Shown piece after piece: positions 1-8,715 of a stretch of DNA of 64,000 nucleotides (the stretch's first letter is position 1; each line of letters starts with the position of its first letter). Origin of the DNA: Solwaraspora sp. WMMD791. GTDB lineage: Bacteria > Actinomycetota > Actinomycetes > Mycobacteriales > Micromonosporaceae. The translations under genes were made by a program, and so were the position numbers. The notes under the pieces are model-generated. The model saw only the letters and a list, made by a program, of their open reading frames with translations. It was not told the DNA's origin and made no database searches. The stretch spans positions 2,891,001 to 2,955,000 of the forward strand of contig NZ_CP120737.1 of the NCBI RefSeq assembly GCF_029581195.1, given 5' to 3'.

Positions 1-51
1 CCCGACCAGATGGACGAGGCCGTCCGTCGCCTCGCCACGGCAGCCAGGTAA
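1..51 (+). CDS. C-terminal end of an unidentified protein (partial)
   Basis: Only the last 16 codons and a TAA stop lie in the window; they read PDQMDEAVRRLATAAR. The short alanine- and arginine-rich helix resembles the C-terminal helix of PLP-dependent aminotransferases, but 16 residues cannot establish a family. The gene runs toward, and so converges with, the DUF397 gene on the other strand. Called only because the frame is open from base 1 and its codon use fits the genome. Confidence 0.4.
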   Translation, partial: PDQMDEAVRRLATAAR

Positions 52-101
52 GCAGCCCCCGCACCACGTCCGGTACGGGGGCCGTCGCCGTGCTGGTCGC
101 G

Positions 102-287
102 TCAGCGGGCCTTCGCCAGCTCGACGAACGCCGACCACGCCGCCGAACCGAACATCAACGTCCCACCGTCGCGGTCCTTCGTGTCCCGGACCAGGACCCG
201 CCCCGGCAGGTTGTCCGCCACCTCGACGCAGGTAGACCCACCGTTGCCGGATCGACTTGACTTCCGCCAGCTCGGCTCCCGGGTCAT
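102..287 (-). CDS. DUF397 domain protein, partner of the adjacent Scr1-type regulator
   Basis: A 61-residue protein starting MTREPSWRKSSRSGNGG and carrying CVEVAD, VLVRDTKDRDGG and a closing W-x-x-F-V helix, all hallmarks of DUF397. The start at 287 is chosen because its ATG overlaps the TGA of the upstream regulator (ATGA, 284-287), a normal translational-coupling arrangement for this pair; the open frame extends further upstream but without DUF397-like sequence. DUF397 proteins are small and largely actinobacterial. They are typically encoded next to HTH/DUF5753 regulators and are thought to act with them, in some cases in differentiation (BldB and WhiJ-like systems). What this pair controls cannot be read from the sequence. 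Confidence 0.85.
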   Translation of the reverse strand: MTREPSWRKSSRSGNGGSTCVEVADNLPGRVLVRDTKDRDGGTLMFGSAAWSAFVELAKAR

Positions 288-1084
288 GTCCATGTCTTCG
301 CCACTTCCTTGATCATCCTCACCGCCGCCGAGTGCGGCAGCGCCTCGCTCCGCATAGCGTCCCATCGGGCGTGAAGGGCCGCAATGTCGTTCGGTCGATC
401 GGTGATCCCTGCCTCCAGGGCCGCATCAATATGGGCGGCCTCAGTGCCCTCCGTGCTACGGGCCAGGATGTACGCGCCAGCCAGCCCGGCATGCGGTCCG
501 GCTTCGGAGGGGATCACCTGTAGGTGTACATGGGGCATCTCTGATACCTCCAACAAACGCTCGTACTGCTCGCCCATCACCGTGGAGTCCCCTACGGTTC
601 GCCGGAGCGCCTGCTCATCGACTACGAAGAACGCCATGGGAGGCGTCGGTTCACGGCACAACACCGCCTGCCTGTCCATCCGCGACGACAGTCGCTGCTC
701 GATTTCCACCGCCGTCAGCAGTCCACCCCATGATAGAACCGCACGCGCGTACGCCTCGGTCTGCAGCAACCCGGGGATGAGACTCGGCTCGAACCAGCGC
801 AGCACCGCAGCCTCGCGCTCGATCTCGATCCATTCACGGAGCCAAACGGGGGCGGATTCACTGACCACGAAATTCTGATAGAAGTGCACGAAGGTTGTCC
901 CGTAACGTCCATCGACCCTAGCTAGGTAGTCCGGCAGTGCCGCACGGTTGCCGCGCTCAATAGCACTGACATGCTGGGCCGAGTATCCGATGCTGGCACC
1001 CCACTGCTCCTGCGTCAGCCCTGCCGACTCCCGGAAGCGCCGAAGACTCATGATCAAATACTCGCTCGGGCTCATCGGTTTCAT
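284..1084 (-). CDS. Scr1-family transcriptional regulator (HTH + DUF5753)
   Basis: About 266 residues from MKPMSPSEYLIMSLRRF. An XRE-type helix-turn-helix lies at about residues 10-60 (LTQEQWGASIGYSAQHVSAI). It is followed by a DUF5753 ligand-sensing-type domain with the recognisable segment SLIPGLLQTEAYARAVL. The open frame reaches 1267, but the start at 1084 has a GGAG ribosome-binding site and begins where the family begins. It shares an ATGA overlap with the DUF397 gene, so the two are probably made in a fixed ratio. Such pairs occur in many copies in Streptomyces and Micromonospora genomes and are probably DNA-binding regulators of local or developmental genes; the target is unknown. Confidence 0.9.
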   Translation of the reverse strand: MKPMSPSEYLIMSLRRFRESAGLTQEQWGASIGYSAQHVSAIERGNRAALPDYLARVDGRYGTTFVHFYQNFVVSESAPVWLREWIEIEREAAVLRWFEPSLIPGLLQTEAYARAVLSWGGLLTAVEIEQRLSSRMDRQAVLCREPTPPMAFFVVDEQALRRTVGDSTVMGEQYERLLEVSEMPHVHLQVIPSEAGPHAGLAGAYILARSTEGTEAAHIDAALEAGITDRPNDIAALHARWDAMRSEALPHSAAVRMIKEVAKTWT

Positions 1085-1266
1085 GTTCTCCAGGCTCTCC
1101 TCAGGACCATGGGGCGATTCTTCAGACAGGACGCTCTTCTCTCCGTGACAGCTGCCGCACTGACTCGCCCTATCCGATCTGTCGCCCAATCTTCCGCCAG
1201 CAAGGCTTGGCAGTCCAGGGTGGAGTTCGACGAACACTAGACCGTTCTCCATTCGAGGGGGGATCA

Positions 1267-1710
1267 ATGATCAGGAACGACGGAATCGGCGGGACACCTC
1301 GCCTTGCCCGCTACACGTCGATCGGCACACCGCGAAACGTCGACCCGACGCCGAACCGTCCGCCGCTACCACGGCGGACGCCCGGCGAGACGGACATCGA
1401 CCAGGATCCGCGGTTCCGGCTGGCCAGCGCCCGCAGCGTCGCCCCGGCCCCCGCAGCCGCACGGCGTTCCCTCGCCGACTCGGTAGCGGCTGCCCGCGCC
1501 ACCGAGCAGGCCCGGGAGGACGCGCAGACCCACCTGCCGTCGCGGCACGGAGACTGTCCGAAGTGCGAGGAGACCGCGCCGTGTCGGCCGTTCCGGCGGG
1601 CGCTGACCATTCTGGACACCCACGATCCGGGCAGGGCCCGCCGGGTCCGCGCGGTGCTTGCGGTTCTCGCGCTGCCGGCACCGCCCCCGCCGGGCGCCGG
1701 AGCCGCGTGA
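1267..1710 (+). CDS. hypothetical protein with a CPKC-x5-C cluster
   Basis: 147 residues beginning MIRNDGIGGTPRLARYT, preceded by a purine-rich GAGGGGGGATC ribosome-binding site. The N-terminal two thirds are rich in Pro, Arg and Ala and probably disordered. A central segment, HGDCPKCEETAPCRPFRRA, contains three closely spaced cysteines that could hold a metal or form a small knuckle. The C-terminus is a helical Ala/Val/Leu stretch. Its TGA overlaps the ATG of the next gene (TGATG, 1708-1712), so the two are co-translated. It lies divergent from the Scr1 regulator, a common arrangement for small Scr1-associated hypotheticals in Micromonosporaceae. No function is recognised. Confidence 0.65.
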   Translation: MIRNDGIGGTPRLARYTSIGTPRNVDPTPNRPPLPRRTPGETDIDQDPRFRLASARSVAPAPAAARRSLADSVAAARATEQAREDAQTHLPSRHGDCPKCEETAPCRPFRRALTILDTHDPGRARRVRAVLAVLALPAPPPPGAGAA

Positions 1711-1994
1711 TGGCCGCCGACGACCCGCTGCTGTGCGTCGGAGACGTGCTGCACCTGGCCAAGGCCGACTGGGTGTACGGCGACCGGGACCTGACCGTGC
1801 GGGTCTCCGACATCCGGTACGGGATCGACAAGCCGGACTGCCTGGTGATCGCGATCCTCGGCACGGTGATGGAGTTCGGCCGGGACGGGCGCATGTTGAT
1901 GCTCAACGTCTACAAGTCCGCCCTGAGCCGCCCCGGCGTACGTGAGCACCGCCGCGCGGTCAACGGAGTCGACCCGCCGCTGGAGACCCCTTGA
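1710..1994 (+). CDS. small conserved-looking hypothetical protein
   Basis: 94 residues from MAADDPLLCVGDVLHLAKADWVYG. The ATG overlaps the preceding stop codon by one base; a GTG one codon upstream is an alternative start. The sequence alternates short hydrophobic strands with charged turns (DLTVRVSDIRY, CLVIAILGTVM, RMLMLNVYK), which suggests a small beta-rich fold. There is no signal peptide or membrane segment. It is translationally coupled to the cysteine-cluster protein and followed immediately by a strong hairpin, so these two genes form a complete two-gene transcription unit. Function unknown. Confidence 0.65.
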   Translation: MAADDPLLCVGDVLHLAKADWVYGDRDLTVRVSDIRYGIDKPDCLVIAILGTVMEFGRDGRMLMLNVYKSALSRPGVREHRRAVNGVDPPLETP

Positions 1995-1997
1995 GCC

Positions 1998-2039
1998 CCC
2001 GGGGCGCGGACCTGTACCCGGCCGGGTCCGCGCCCCGGG
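1998..2039 (+). terminator. strong hairpin terminator after the two-gene unit
   Basis: A perfect 15-bp stem (1998-2012 pairs with 2025-2039) with a 12-base loop starts 3 bases after the TGA of the upstream gene. There is no U-tract, which is usual for actinobacterial terminators. Read directly from the sequence. Confidence 0.8.
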
Positions 2040-2094
2040 CAGCAGTCAAGCCGGGCAGCGCAAACGACGTACGACAACTGGAGGTGCCACGAAT

Positions 2095-2328
2095 GTGCAC
2101 CCGCAGCGGGCACGGGCCAAAGCCGTCATACGAAAGCGCGACTACGACGCCTGGCGCGAAACGGAATACCTCTCCCTGGCGCCAATGGCGGCAGGCGCGG
2201 ACCCTGCCGCCGTGCAGGCAGGTGCAGCCGTGATCCACAGCGTCTCTTCGACCCGACACGCCGAGGCCCGGTCAGCTGGAGCGCTGTGGATCATGGGGGG
2301 CAGTCACGAGCGCGTTCGGCGTCAGTAG
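2095..2328 (+). pseudogene. Phd/YefM antitoxin-like fragment (small ORF or remnant)
   Basis: A GTG start at 2095 follows a strong GGAGGTG ribosome-binding site (2080-2086) and opens a 77-codon frame. Residues 10-25 (AVIRKRDYDAWRETEYL) closely resemble the C-terminal half of YefM/Phd-type antitoxins, where this segment normally continues LLRSPANA; here SLAPMAAG follows. The rest of the frame is low-complexity and unlike any antitoxin, and the N-terminal DNA-binding half is absent. It overlaps the end of the XRE-cupin gene on the other strand by 7 bases. No toxin gene is adjacent. I read it as a decayed antitoxin; a short expressed protein remains possible. Confidence 0.35.
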
Positions 2329-2909
2329 GTCGGTGTCGGCACCGGCGACAGGTGGGCGCGTTCGCCCTGGGCGCCGAAGAGGGTGAGCGTCTCCGCTGGT
2401 TGGGCGTCGGCGCTGCCGAGCCAGTGAGGCGTACGGGTGTCGAACTCGGCGGCCTCGCCGGGGCCGAGTTCGAACTCCTGGTCGCCGAGGACGAACCGGA
2501 TCCGCCCGTTGAGCACGTAGAACCATTCGTACCCGTCGTGGGTCTGCAGTTTCATCGTGGGTGACCGGCCGGCCGGCGGGTAGATCACCTTGTAGGCCTG
2601 GACGCCGCCGGCCCGCCGGGTCAACGGCACGATCGTCAGCCCGGAGCGGCGGATGGGCCGCAGGTGGATCCGTGGGTCGCCGGTGGGTGGGGCCGCGACC
2701 AGGTCGTCGAGCGGTACGCCGTGTGCTCGTGCCAGCGGCAGCAGCTGCTCCAGCGTCGGGCGGAGCTTGCCGTTCTCCAAGCGGGACAGCGTGCTCGTGG
2801 TCAGACTGGTCTCGGCGGCCAGGCCGGCCAGGGTGACGCCGCGTGCCCGGCGCAGGGCGCGCAGGCGTGGGCCGACTCCGGCGAGGACGTCCGCTGCGGT
2901 GACACTCAT
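2322..2909 (-). CDS. XRE-family regulator with C-terminal cupin domain
   Basis: 195 residues starting MSVTAADVLAGVGPRLRAL. An XRE helix-turn-helix occupies roughly residues 12-66 (GVTLAGLAAETSLTTSTLSR, then ENGKLRPTLEQLLPLARA). A cupin_2 barrel follows at about 95-185, with THDGYEWFYVLNGRIRFVLG and the second-motif region TPHWLGS. HTH-cupin proteins are small-molecule-responsive repressors, often of genes for amine, aldehyde or amino-acid metabolism. The gene is divergent from the epoxide-hydrolase-like lipoprotein operon at 2990 with an 80-base gap, which makes that operon the natural target. In-frame upstream ATGs (2918, 2945) are possible but lack a better ribosome-binding site. Confidence 0.9.
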   Translation of the reverse strand: MSVTAADVLAGVGPRLRALRRARGVTLAGLAAETSLTTSTLSRLENGKLRPTLEQLLPLARAHGVPLDDLVAAPPTGDPRIHLRPIRRSGLTIVPLTRRAGGVQAYKVIYPPAGRSPTMKLQTHDGYEWFYVLNGRIRFVLGDQEFELGPGEAAEFDTRTPHWLGSADAQPAETLTLFGAQGERAHLSPVPTPTY

Positions 2910-2989
2910 GGCACCCATGATGCGGATCGGCAACTTTTCTTGCAACCTCGTCCCGGCGATCCGGATGCTGGCGGCGGAGGTAACGACAC

Positions 2990-4084
2990 ATGATCACCAC
3001 GACAGCACCACCGACGACCGCCGTACGGTGGTCACGCCGCCTGGCCGCGCTCGCAGCCGCGCTCGTCCTGACCGCCGGCTGCACCACGGCAGGCGAATCG
3101 ACGCCGGACGGATCGGCACCGGACACGGCCCCGGGTTCGTCGGCGACCGGCACGGCGGCAGCGGGCGGCGCGGGCCCCGTCGACGCGGCCACCCACGACG
3201 ACGCCGAGTTCAACCGGCTGTTCCGGCACGAGAGCGCCGACGTCGACGGCGTACGGATGCACTACGTCACCGGCGGGACCGGCGAGCCGCTGGTGCTGCT
3301 GCACGGCTGGCCGCAGTCCTGGTACCAGTGGCGCCCGATCATGCCGGCGCTCGCCGAGCGGTTCACGGTGTACGCGCTCGACCTGCCGGGTCTGGGCGAC
3401 AGCGAGGGCGCGCCGCCGAGCTACGACAAGGCCACCCTGGCCCGGTACGTCCACACGCTGCTCGCCGACGAACTGGGGCTGCGCCGGGTCAACCTGGTCG
3501 GGCACGATCTGGGGGCCGGGGTCGGTTTCCAGTACGCCGCCCAGTTCCCCGACGAGGTGGTCAGGTACGCCCACCTGGACTACCCGCTGCCCGGTCCGGC
3601 GCTCGACGCCGCGACGTACCGGACGTTGAGCTGGCATCTCGCCTTCCACGACCAGGACACGTTCCCGGAGACGATCGTCGCCGACGACGTCCGCGAGTAC
3701 CTCGACCTGTTCTTCGGCTACGTCGCCTACGGCGGGACGAGCTTCGGTGGGCCCGGCGCGGAGTCGCCGTACAGCGACGCGCAGATCGACGAGTTCGCCC
3801 GCACCTACCGTCGCCCGCAGGTGTTGACCGGCGGGTTCGAGCTGTACCGGACGTTGGAGCAGGACGAACGGGACAACACGGCGGCGGCGCCGGTCGACGT
3901 ACCGACGATGGTGATGACCGCCGAGGGGCTGCTGGCGTTCACCCGGTCGACGGTGGAGCCCCGGCTGACCGCCGTCACCCACGCGGTCGAGGTGCCGGCC
4001 GCCGGTCACTGGCTGCCACAGGAGAACCCGGACTTCGTCACCACCGAACTGCTGGCGTTCTTCACCGAGGGAGCAGACCAGTGA
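2990..4084 (+). CDS. alpha/beta-hydrolase lipoprotein, epoxide hydrolase-like
   Basis: 364 residues. A twin-arginine-containing hydrophobic leader (residues 14-30) ends in the lipobox LTAGC with Cys31, followed by a Ser/Thr/Gly/Ala linker to about residue 75; this predicts a secreted membrane-tethered enzyme. The hydrolase domain shows HGWPQSW (oxyanion region, about 105-111), GHDLGAG with Asp173 as nucleophile, and a C-terminal AGHWLPQENP carrying the catalytic His. An Asp nucleophile and an HGWP motif fit epoxide hydrolases and haloalkane dehalogenases rather than esterases. It overlaps the methyltransferase gene by 4 bases (GTGA). Substrate unknown; the divergent XRE-cupin regulator may sense it. 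Confidence 0.88.
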   Translation: MITTTAPPTTAVRWSRRLAALAAALVLTAGCTTAGESTPDGSAPDTAPGSSATGTAAAGGAGPVDAATHDDAEFNRLFRHESADVDGVRMHYVTGGTGEPLVLLHGWPQSWYQWRPIMPALAERFTVYALDLPGLGDSEGAPPSYDKATLARYVHTLLADELGLRRVNLVGHDLGAGVGFQYAAQFPDEVVRYAHLDYPLPGPALDAATYRTLSWHLAFHDQDTFPETIVADDVREYLDLFFGYVAYGGTSFGGPGAESPYSDAQIDEFARTYRRPQVLTGGFELYRTLEQDERDNTAAAPVDVPTMVMTAEGLLAFTRSTVEPRLTAVTHAVEVPAAGHWLPQENPDFVTTELLAFFTEGADQ

Positions 4085-4734
4085 CCACTCCGACCGGCCC
4101 GCAGCCGGACACCGACCCCGCGTCGTTCTGGGACAAGCTCTACCGGGGTCGGCGGGCTTCGGTCGGGCGGGCCAACCCGCTGCTCGTCGAAACAGTCGAA
4201 GCGCTGGACCCGGGCACCGCCCTCGACCTGGGCTGCGGTGGCGGCGGGGACACCATCTGGCTCGCCCAGCGTGGCTGGCGGGTCACCGCTGTGGACATCT
4301 CCGGTACGGCGGTGGAGCGCGTCGTGGCGGCCGCCCATGAACGCGGGGTGGGCGACCGGGTCACCGGTGAACGGCACGACCTGGCGTACAGCTTCCCGGC
4401 CGGGACGTTCGACCTGGTCAACGCGCAGTACTTCCACACGCCGTTCGCGTTGGACCGTGCCCGGGTGCTGCGTACCGCCGCGCAGGCCCTGCGGCCCGGC
4501 GGCCGGCTGCTGATCGTCGACCACGGCTCCACCGCGCCCTGGTCGTGGAACCAGGACCCGGACGCCCGCTTCCCCACGCCGGACGAGGTGGCCGCCGACC
4601 TCGATCTGGATCCGCGACGCTGGCGGGTGCTGCGTGCGGACATGCCGCAGCGGCGGGCCAGCGGGCCGGGCGGTCAGACCGCGACGGTCACCGACAACGT
4701 GCTGCTCATCCACCGTCACGAAGGGATCGGCTGA
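4081..4734 (+). CDS. class I SAM-dependent methyltransferase
   Basis: 217 residues from a GTG at 4081 that overlaps the TGA of the hydrolase gene. Motif I is ALDLGCGGGGDTIWLA (about residues 47-62), the acidic loop after strand 2 is VTAVDISGTAVERV, and LRPGGRLLIVDHG is the later motif before strand 5. This matches the TehB/UbiE-like Rossmann methyltransferases. No substrate-specific domain is visible. The frame is open far upstream (to 2653), but that is read-through beneath the hydrolase gene. It is coupled on both sides, so its substrate may relate to the products of the hydrolase or the DinB protein. Confidence 0.88.
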   Translation: MTTPTGPQPDTDPASFWDKLYRGRRASVGRANPLLVETVEALDPGTALDLGCGGGGDTIWLAQRGWRVTAVDISGTAVERVVAAAHERGVGDRVTGERHDLAYSFPAGTFDLVNAQYFHTPFALDRARVLRTAAQALRPGGRLLIVDHGSTAPWSWNQDPDARFPTPDEVAADLDLDPRRWRVLRADMPQRRASGPGGQTATVTDNVLLIHRHEGIG

Positions 4735-5252
4735 TGTCGGCATCGGAGCGGCCGACGTCGCCGAGGCCGCGGCGCAGGCGCAAGGACACCGGGCCGGCGT
4801 GGACCGCGCCGGGCGAGCGGGCCACCCTGGTGGGTTTCCTCGACTACCTGCGCGACTCGATCGCGGGCAAGGTCGCCGACGTGCCGGAGCCGCAGGTCCG
4901 CACCGCCGGGGTGCCCTCCGGCACCAGCCTGCTGGGGCTGATCAAGCACTTGGCGCACGTGGAGCGGTTCTACTTCCTCGGTGAGCCGATCGTCGACCTG
5001 CGCCGCACCCTGCGGCCCGACCCGCAGGAGACGGTCGACGGGCTGCTCGCCGGCTACCGGGAGACGATCGCGCGGGCGAACGAGGTCGTCGACGGCTGGA
5101 CCGACCTGGCGGGTCCCGCGCCCCGGCCGCCGGGGCGGGGCCTGCCGCCGACCCGGCGGTGGGTGCTGGTGCACATGATCGAGGAGACCGCGCGGCACGC
5201 CGGTCACGCCGACATCCTGCGGGAGCAGATCGACGGCTCGACCGGCCGGTGA
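4734..5252 (+). CDS. DinB/DUF664 family protein
   Basis: 172 residues from MSASERPTSPRPRRRRK; the ATG shares one base with the preceding TGA. After a basic tail it has the four-helix DinB core: TLVGFLDYLRDSIAGKV, LIKHLAHVERFYFLG and HMIEETARHAGHADILRE. The His in the second helix and two His in the last helix are the usual metal triad. Relatives include thiol-dependent (mycothiol or bacillithiol) transferases and many uncharacterised actinobacterial DUF664 proteins. As third gene of the coupled operon it may act as a thiol transferase on the same compound as the hydrolase and methyltransferase; that is inference. Confidence 0.87.
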   Translation: MSASERPTSPRPRRRRKDTGPAWTAPGERATLVGFLDYLRDSIAGKVADVPEPQVRTAGVPSGTSLLGLIKHLAHVERFYFLGEPIVDLRRTLRPDPQETVDGLLAGYRETIARANEVVDGWTDLAGPAPRPPGRGLPPTRRWVLVHMIEETARHAGHADILREQIDGSTGR

Positions 5253-5354
5253 CCCACCGGACATGCCCGGGATCGGTCTGTTTTGCCCGCTGTCGCGTCG
5301 GGCTGCTTACCGTCAGGAAACACCGGCGAAGCACGACGCCCCTACGGTCCGTTC

Positions 5355-6077
5355 ATGGATCCGGCGTTGGATACAAGACTGGACACACCTCCGCGAGCAC
5401 AGGCCGGTGAGCACGCCTACACCGAGCTGAAGCGGCGGCTGCTGGTCGGTGACTTCCCGCTGCGGATCCGGCTCGGCGAGGAACGGCTGGCCACCCTGCT
5501 GTCGGTGTCGCGTACCCCGGTCCGACAGGCCCTGGCCCGGTTGCACGCCGAGCGTCTCGTCGAACGCCTGCCGGACGGGGGTTACGTACCGGCGGCGTCC
5601 AACCTGGTCGAGGTCCGGCAGCTGTACGAGGTACGCCGCGCGTTGGAGCTGGCCGCGCTGCACCGGCCGGCCGAGACCGGTGAGCCGCACGACCCGGCCG
5701 TCGTCGAGCCGCTGCGCGACGACTGGCTGGTGCTGCGCCGCGACACCCCGGAGCCGGATCCCGGATTCGTGCTGCTCGACGAGAGCTTCCACGTCCGGCT
5801 GGCCGAGGCCACCGGCAACAACGCCCTCGCCGGGATGCTCGGCGTGGTCAACGAACGCATCCGGGTGGTCCGGATGCACGACTTCCTCTCCGCCGAGCGG
5901 ATCGACCGGACGATCACACAGCACCTCGGCATCCTGGAGGCCGTCCTCGGTGGCGACCTCGACACCGCACACCGGAGGTTCACGATGCATCTGGGGGAAT
6001 CCGTCGCCGTCGTCGAGCAACGGGCCGCGCAGGCCCTGACCCGGATGATGGCCGTCGAGACAAGGCCGCTGCAATGA
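5355..6077 (+). CDS. GntR-family regulator, FCD subfamily
   Basis: 240 residues from [19 protein letters not shown] GntR winged helix lies at about 18-88 ([20 protein letters not shown], then [17 protein letters not shown]). An FCD ligand domain follows ([40 protein letters not shown]), whose Asp/His residues usually bind a metal and a carboxylate effector. Its stop overlaps the start of the ABC ATPase gene by 4 bases, so it is made with the transporter and probably autoregulates this operon. The 100-base leader at 5253-5354 is the likely operator region, although I found no clear inverted repeat there. Confidence 0.92.
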   Translation: MDPALDTRLDTPPRAQAGEHAYTELKRRLLVGDFPLRIRLGEERLATLLSVSRTPVRQALARLHAERLVERLPDGGYVPAASNLVEVRQLYEVRRALELAALHRPAETGEPHDPAVVEPLRDDWLVLRRDTPEPDPGFVLLDESFHVRLAEATGNNALAGMLGVVNERIRVVRMHDFLSAERIDRTITQHLGILEAVLGGDLDTAHRRFTMHLGESVAVVEQRAAQALTRMMAVETRPLQ

Positions 6078-7660
6078 CCGCCGTGGCCACGCCGGTGGAC
6101 AGTGCCACCGCGCTGCTGTCGGTCCGCAACCTGACCTGCCGGTTCGGCACGGTCGTCGCCAACGACGGCGTCGACTTCGACGTCGCGCCCGGCGAGGTGC
6201 ACGCCGTACTCGGCGAGAACGGCGCCGGCAAGAGCACACTGATGAAGCTGATCTACGGCGTGTACCGGCCGGACGCCGGTGAGCTGCGGGTGGACGGCGT
6301 ACCGGCGGCGATCGACTCGCCGGCGGCGGCCCGCGCGGCCGGGATCGGCATGGTCTTCCAGGACCTGCGGCTGATCCCGGCGTTCACCGTCACCGAGAAC
6401 ATCGCCCTGGCCCTGCCCGGTCGCGGGCTGCGGTTCCACCGGCGGGCACTGTCCGCGCGCATCGCCGAACAGGCCCGGCGGTACGGCCTGCCGGTGCACC
6501 CGGACGCGTTGGTGGCGCACCTGTCCATCGGGGAACGCCAGCGGGTGGAGATCCTCAAGGTGCTGATGGCCGGGGCGCGGCTGCTGATCCTGGACGAGCC
6601 GACCAGCGTGCTGGCCCCGCAGGAGGTCGACGCGCTGTTCGCCGCGGTGCGGGCGCTGCGGGCCAACGGGCTGTCGATCGTCATCATCACCCACAAGCTG
6701 GCCGAGGCGCGGGCGATCGCCGACCGGGTGACCGTGCTGCGCGGCGGCCGGGTGGTGCTGCGCAACGCCGACCCGTCCGCGCACACCGACGCCGAACTGG
6801 TCGAGGCGATGGTGGGCCGGTCGGTGCCGGGCCTGGCCAGTCACCGTCAGCCGCCGGGCCCGCAGGTGGCGCCGGTGGTGCGGCTGCGCGGTGTCGACGT
6901 CACCGGGGACCGGGGTGCCCCGGCGTTGCGCGCGGTGGACCTGGACCTGCGCCCGGGTGAGCTGGTCGGGGTGGCCGGGGTGGCCGGCAGCGGGCAGCGT
7001 GAGCTCTGCGAGGTGATCCTCGGCGAGCGCCGGGTGGCCGCCGGTTCGGTCCACATCGGGGACGTCGCGGTGCACGGCCGGCCCCGGCAGGCCCTCGCCG
7101 CCGGGGCGGTCGGGGTGCCGGAGGATCCGCTCACCGACGCGGTGGTGCCCGGGTTGACCGTCACCGAGCACATGGCGTTGGCCGATCTCGGCGCGGTTCG
7201 CCGGGGTCTGGGCATCGACTGGCGGGCGGTGGCGGCCGGCGCGGAGCGGCGGGCGGAACGGGCCGGGCTGCGGATGGCGGCCGGTGACCGGGTGGTGGCC
7301 GAGCTGTCCGGCGGCAACGTGCAGCGGGTGCTGCTGACCCGGGCGTTGGGGGTGCCGGCGACGGTGGTGGTGGCCGCGTACCCGAGTCGCGGGCTGGACA
7401 TCGCCACCACCCGGCGGACCCAGGAGCTGCTGCTGGAGCAGCGCGACGCGGGGGCGGCGGTGCTGGTGGTCTCGGAGGACCTGGACGAGCTGCTGGCGAT
7501 CAGCGACCGGATCGCGGTGCTGCACAACGGGGAGTTGGCCGGGATCGTGACACCGGCGAGCACCGACCGGTACGCGATCGGTCAACTGATGCTGGGCGGC
7601 AACCACGCCAGCGGAGGCAGCGGAAACGACGACACCGCTGGTGGGAGTGATCTGAGGTGA
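6074..7660 (+). CDS. ABC importer ATPase, BMP/nucleoside type (two ATPase domains)
   Basis: 528 residues containing two tandem nucleotide-binding domains. Domain 1: Walker [10 protein letters not shown] (about 48-56), signature [10 protein letters not shown], Walker [10 protein letters not shown], switch His in IITHKLAEA. Domain 2 has a Gly-rich GVAGSGQRE in place of a full Walker A, signature LSGGNVQRV, and [10 protein letters not shown] at Walker B. This asymmetric layout is typical of the RbsA-like ATPases that partner BMP-family binding proteins (YufO/NupO type). It joins the two permeases that follow through 4-base overlaps and energises uptake of the ligand held by the lipoprotein at 9643. 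Confidence 0.93.
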   Translation: MTAVATPVDSATALLSVRNLTCRFGTVVANDGVDFDVAPGEVHAVLGENGAGKSTLMKLIYGVYRPDAGELRVDGVPAAIDSPAAARAAGIGMVFQDLRLIPAFTVTENIALALPGRGLRFHRRALSARIAEQARRYGLPVHPDALVAHLSIGERQRVEILKVLMAGARLLILDEPTSVLAPQEVDALFAAVRALRANGLSIVIITHKLAEARAIADRVTVLRGGRVVLRNADPSAHTDAELVEAMVGRSVPGLASHRQPPGPQVAPVVRLRGVDVTGDRGAPALRAVDLDLRPGELVGVAGVAGSGQRELCEVILGERRVAAGSVHIGDVAVHGRPRQALAAGAVGVPEDPLTDAVVPGLTVTEHMALADLGAVRRGLGIDWRAVAAGAERRAERAGLRMAAGDRVVAELSGGNVQRVLLTRALGVPATVVVAAYPSRGLDIATTRRTQELLLEQRDAGAAVLVVSEDLDELLAISDRIAVLHNGELAGIVTPASTDRYAIGQLMLGGNHASGGSGNDDTAGGSDLR

Positions 7661-8715
7661 CCGACACGTTGGTGCGCCCCGCCCCCGAACAGGTAAAAAC
7701 TGTCGACAATCGAGCGAAATTGTGGCTGAGGGTCGTCGTCGCCGTACTCGCCGCTCCGGTGATCTTCGGTGCCTTCGCCGCCGCCAAGGGCGTGGACCCG
7801 ATCGCCATGTACGCCGACATGGTGACGTCGCTGGTCGACCCGGCCCAGGCGCAGACCGTACTGGTGCGGGCCTCGGTGCTGGTGCTGGCCGCGCTCGCGG
7901 TCGCCGTACCGGCCCGGGCCGGCCTGCTCAACGTCGGCGGCGAAGGTCAGATCGTGATCGGCGCGGTCTGCGCCGCCGGCGTCGGCCTGGTCACCGATCA
8001 ACGCCTGCCCGGCCCGCTGGTGCTCGCCCTGATGATCGTCGCGGCGATGGTCGGCGGCGCGGCGTGGGCCGGCATCGCCGCCGGCCTGCGGCTCGCCGTC
8101 AAGGTCAACGAGGCGATCACCACGCTGCTGATGAACTTCATCGCCATCGACATCATGCTGCTGCTGATCTACGACCCGTGGAAGGACGCCTCCGGCTTCG
8201 GCCAACCCGCCAGCCGGCCCCTTGCGGACACCGCCCGGCTGCCGCTGTTCGTGCCCGGCGGCACCCTCAACACCGGCATCGTCGTCGCCGGAATCGCGCT
8301 GGTCGCCATCTGGTGGCTGATGGCGCGCACCGGCTGGGGATTCCGGCTGCGGGTCGTCGGCGGCAACCCGGAAGCGGCCCGCCGCGCCGGCCTGCGGGTC
8401 GGCACCCTGCTGGTCACCTCGATGCTCGTCGGCGGCGCACTCGCCGGCCTGGCCGGGCTGGTCCACTTCGCCGGTACGGAGTTCAAGTTGCGCCCCGGCA
8501 TGACCGCCAACTTCGGCTACGTCGGCTTCCTGGCCAGCTGGCTGGCGCTGCACCGGCCGTTGCGGGTCGCGTTGGCCGCATTGCTGCTGGCCGCGATCGC
8601 GATGGCCGGCGACAGCCTGCAGATCGACGCCAACCTGCCGGCCGCCTCGGTCAACGTACTGATGGCCATCGTGCTGCTGGTCGTGCTCGGCTTCACCCGA
8701 AGGAGCAAGAAGTGA
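7657..8715 (+). CDS. ABC importer permease, YufP/NupP-like
   Basis: 352 residues from a GTG overlapping the ATPase stop (GTGA). A first membrane helix at about 24-48 is followed by multiple hydrophobic segments. The family-typical [17 protein letters not shown] and the cytoplasmic-loop coupling region [14 protein letters not shown] are both visible. This is the larger of the two permeases found with BMP-type nucleoside or purine importers, and it forms the translocation path with the next gene product. Its stop overlaps the next start by 4 bases. Confidence 0.92.
   Translation: MTDTLVRPAPEQVKTVDNRAKLWLRVVVAVLAAPVIFGAFAAAKGVDPIAMYADMVTSLVDPAQAQTVLVRASVLVLAALAVAVPARAGLLNVGGEGQIVIGAVCAAGVGLVTDQRLPGPLVLALMIVAAMVGGAAWAGIAAGLRLAVKVNEAITTLLMNFIAIDIMLLLIYDPWKDASGFGQPASRPLADTARLPLFVPGGTLNTGIVVAGIALVAIWWLMARTGWGFRLRVVGGNPEAARRAGLRVGTLLVTSMLVGGALAGLAGLVHFAGTEFKLRPGMTANFGYVGFLASWLALHRPLRVALAALLLAAIAMAGDSLQIDANLPAASVNVLMAIVLLVVLGFTRRSKK

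Noticed and set aside
1942-2094. N-terminal extension of the antitoxin-like frame
   Set aside because: It runs through the terminator hairpin at 1998-2039 and under the previous gene, with no start signal; the good ribosome-binding site belongs to 2095.
2653-4080. Upstream extension of the methyltransferase frame
   Set aside because: It lies under the hydrolase and regulator genes, and its composition is Arg/Pro-rich. The GTGA overlap at 4081 gives a natural start.
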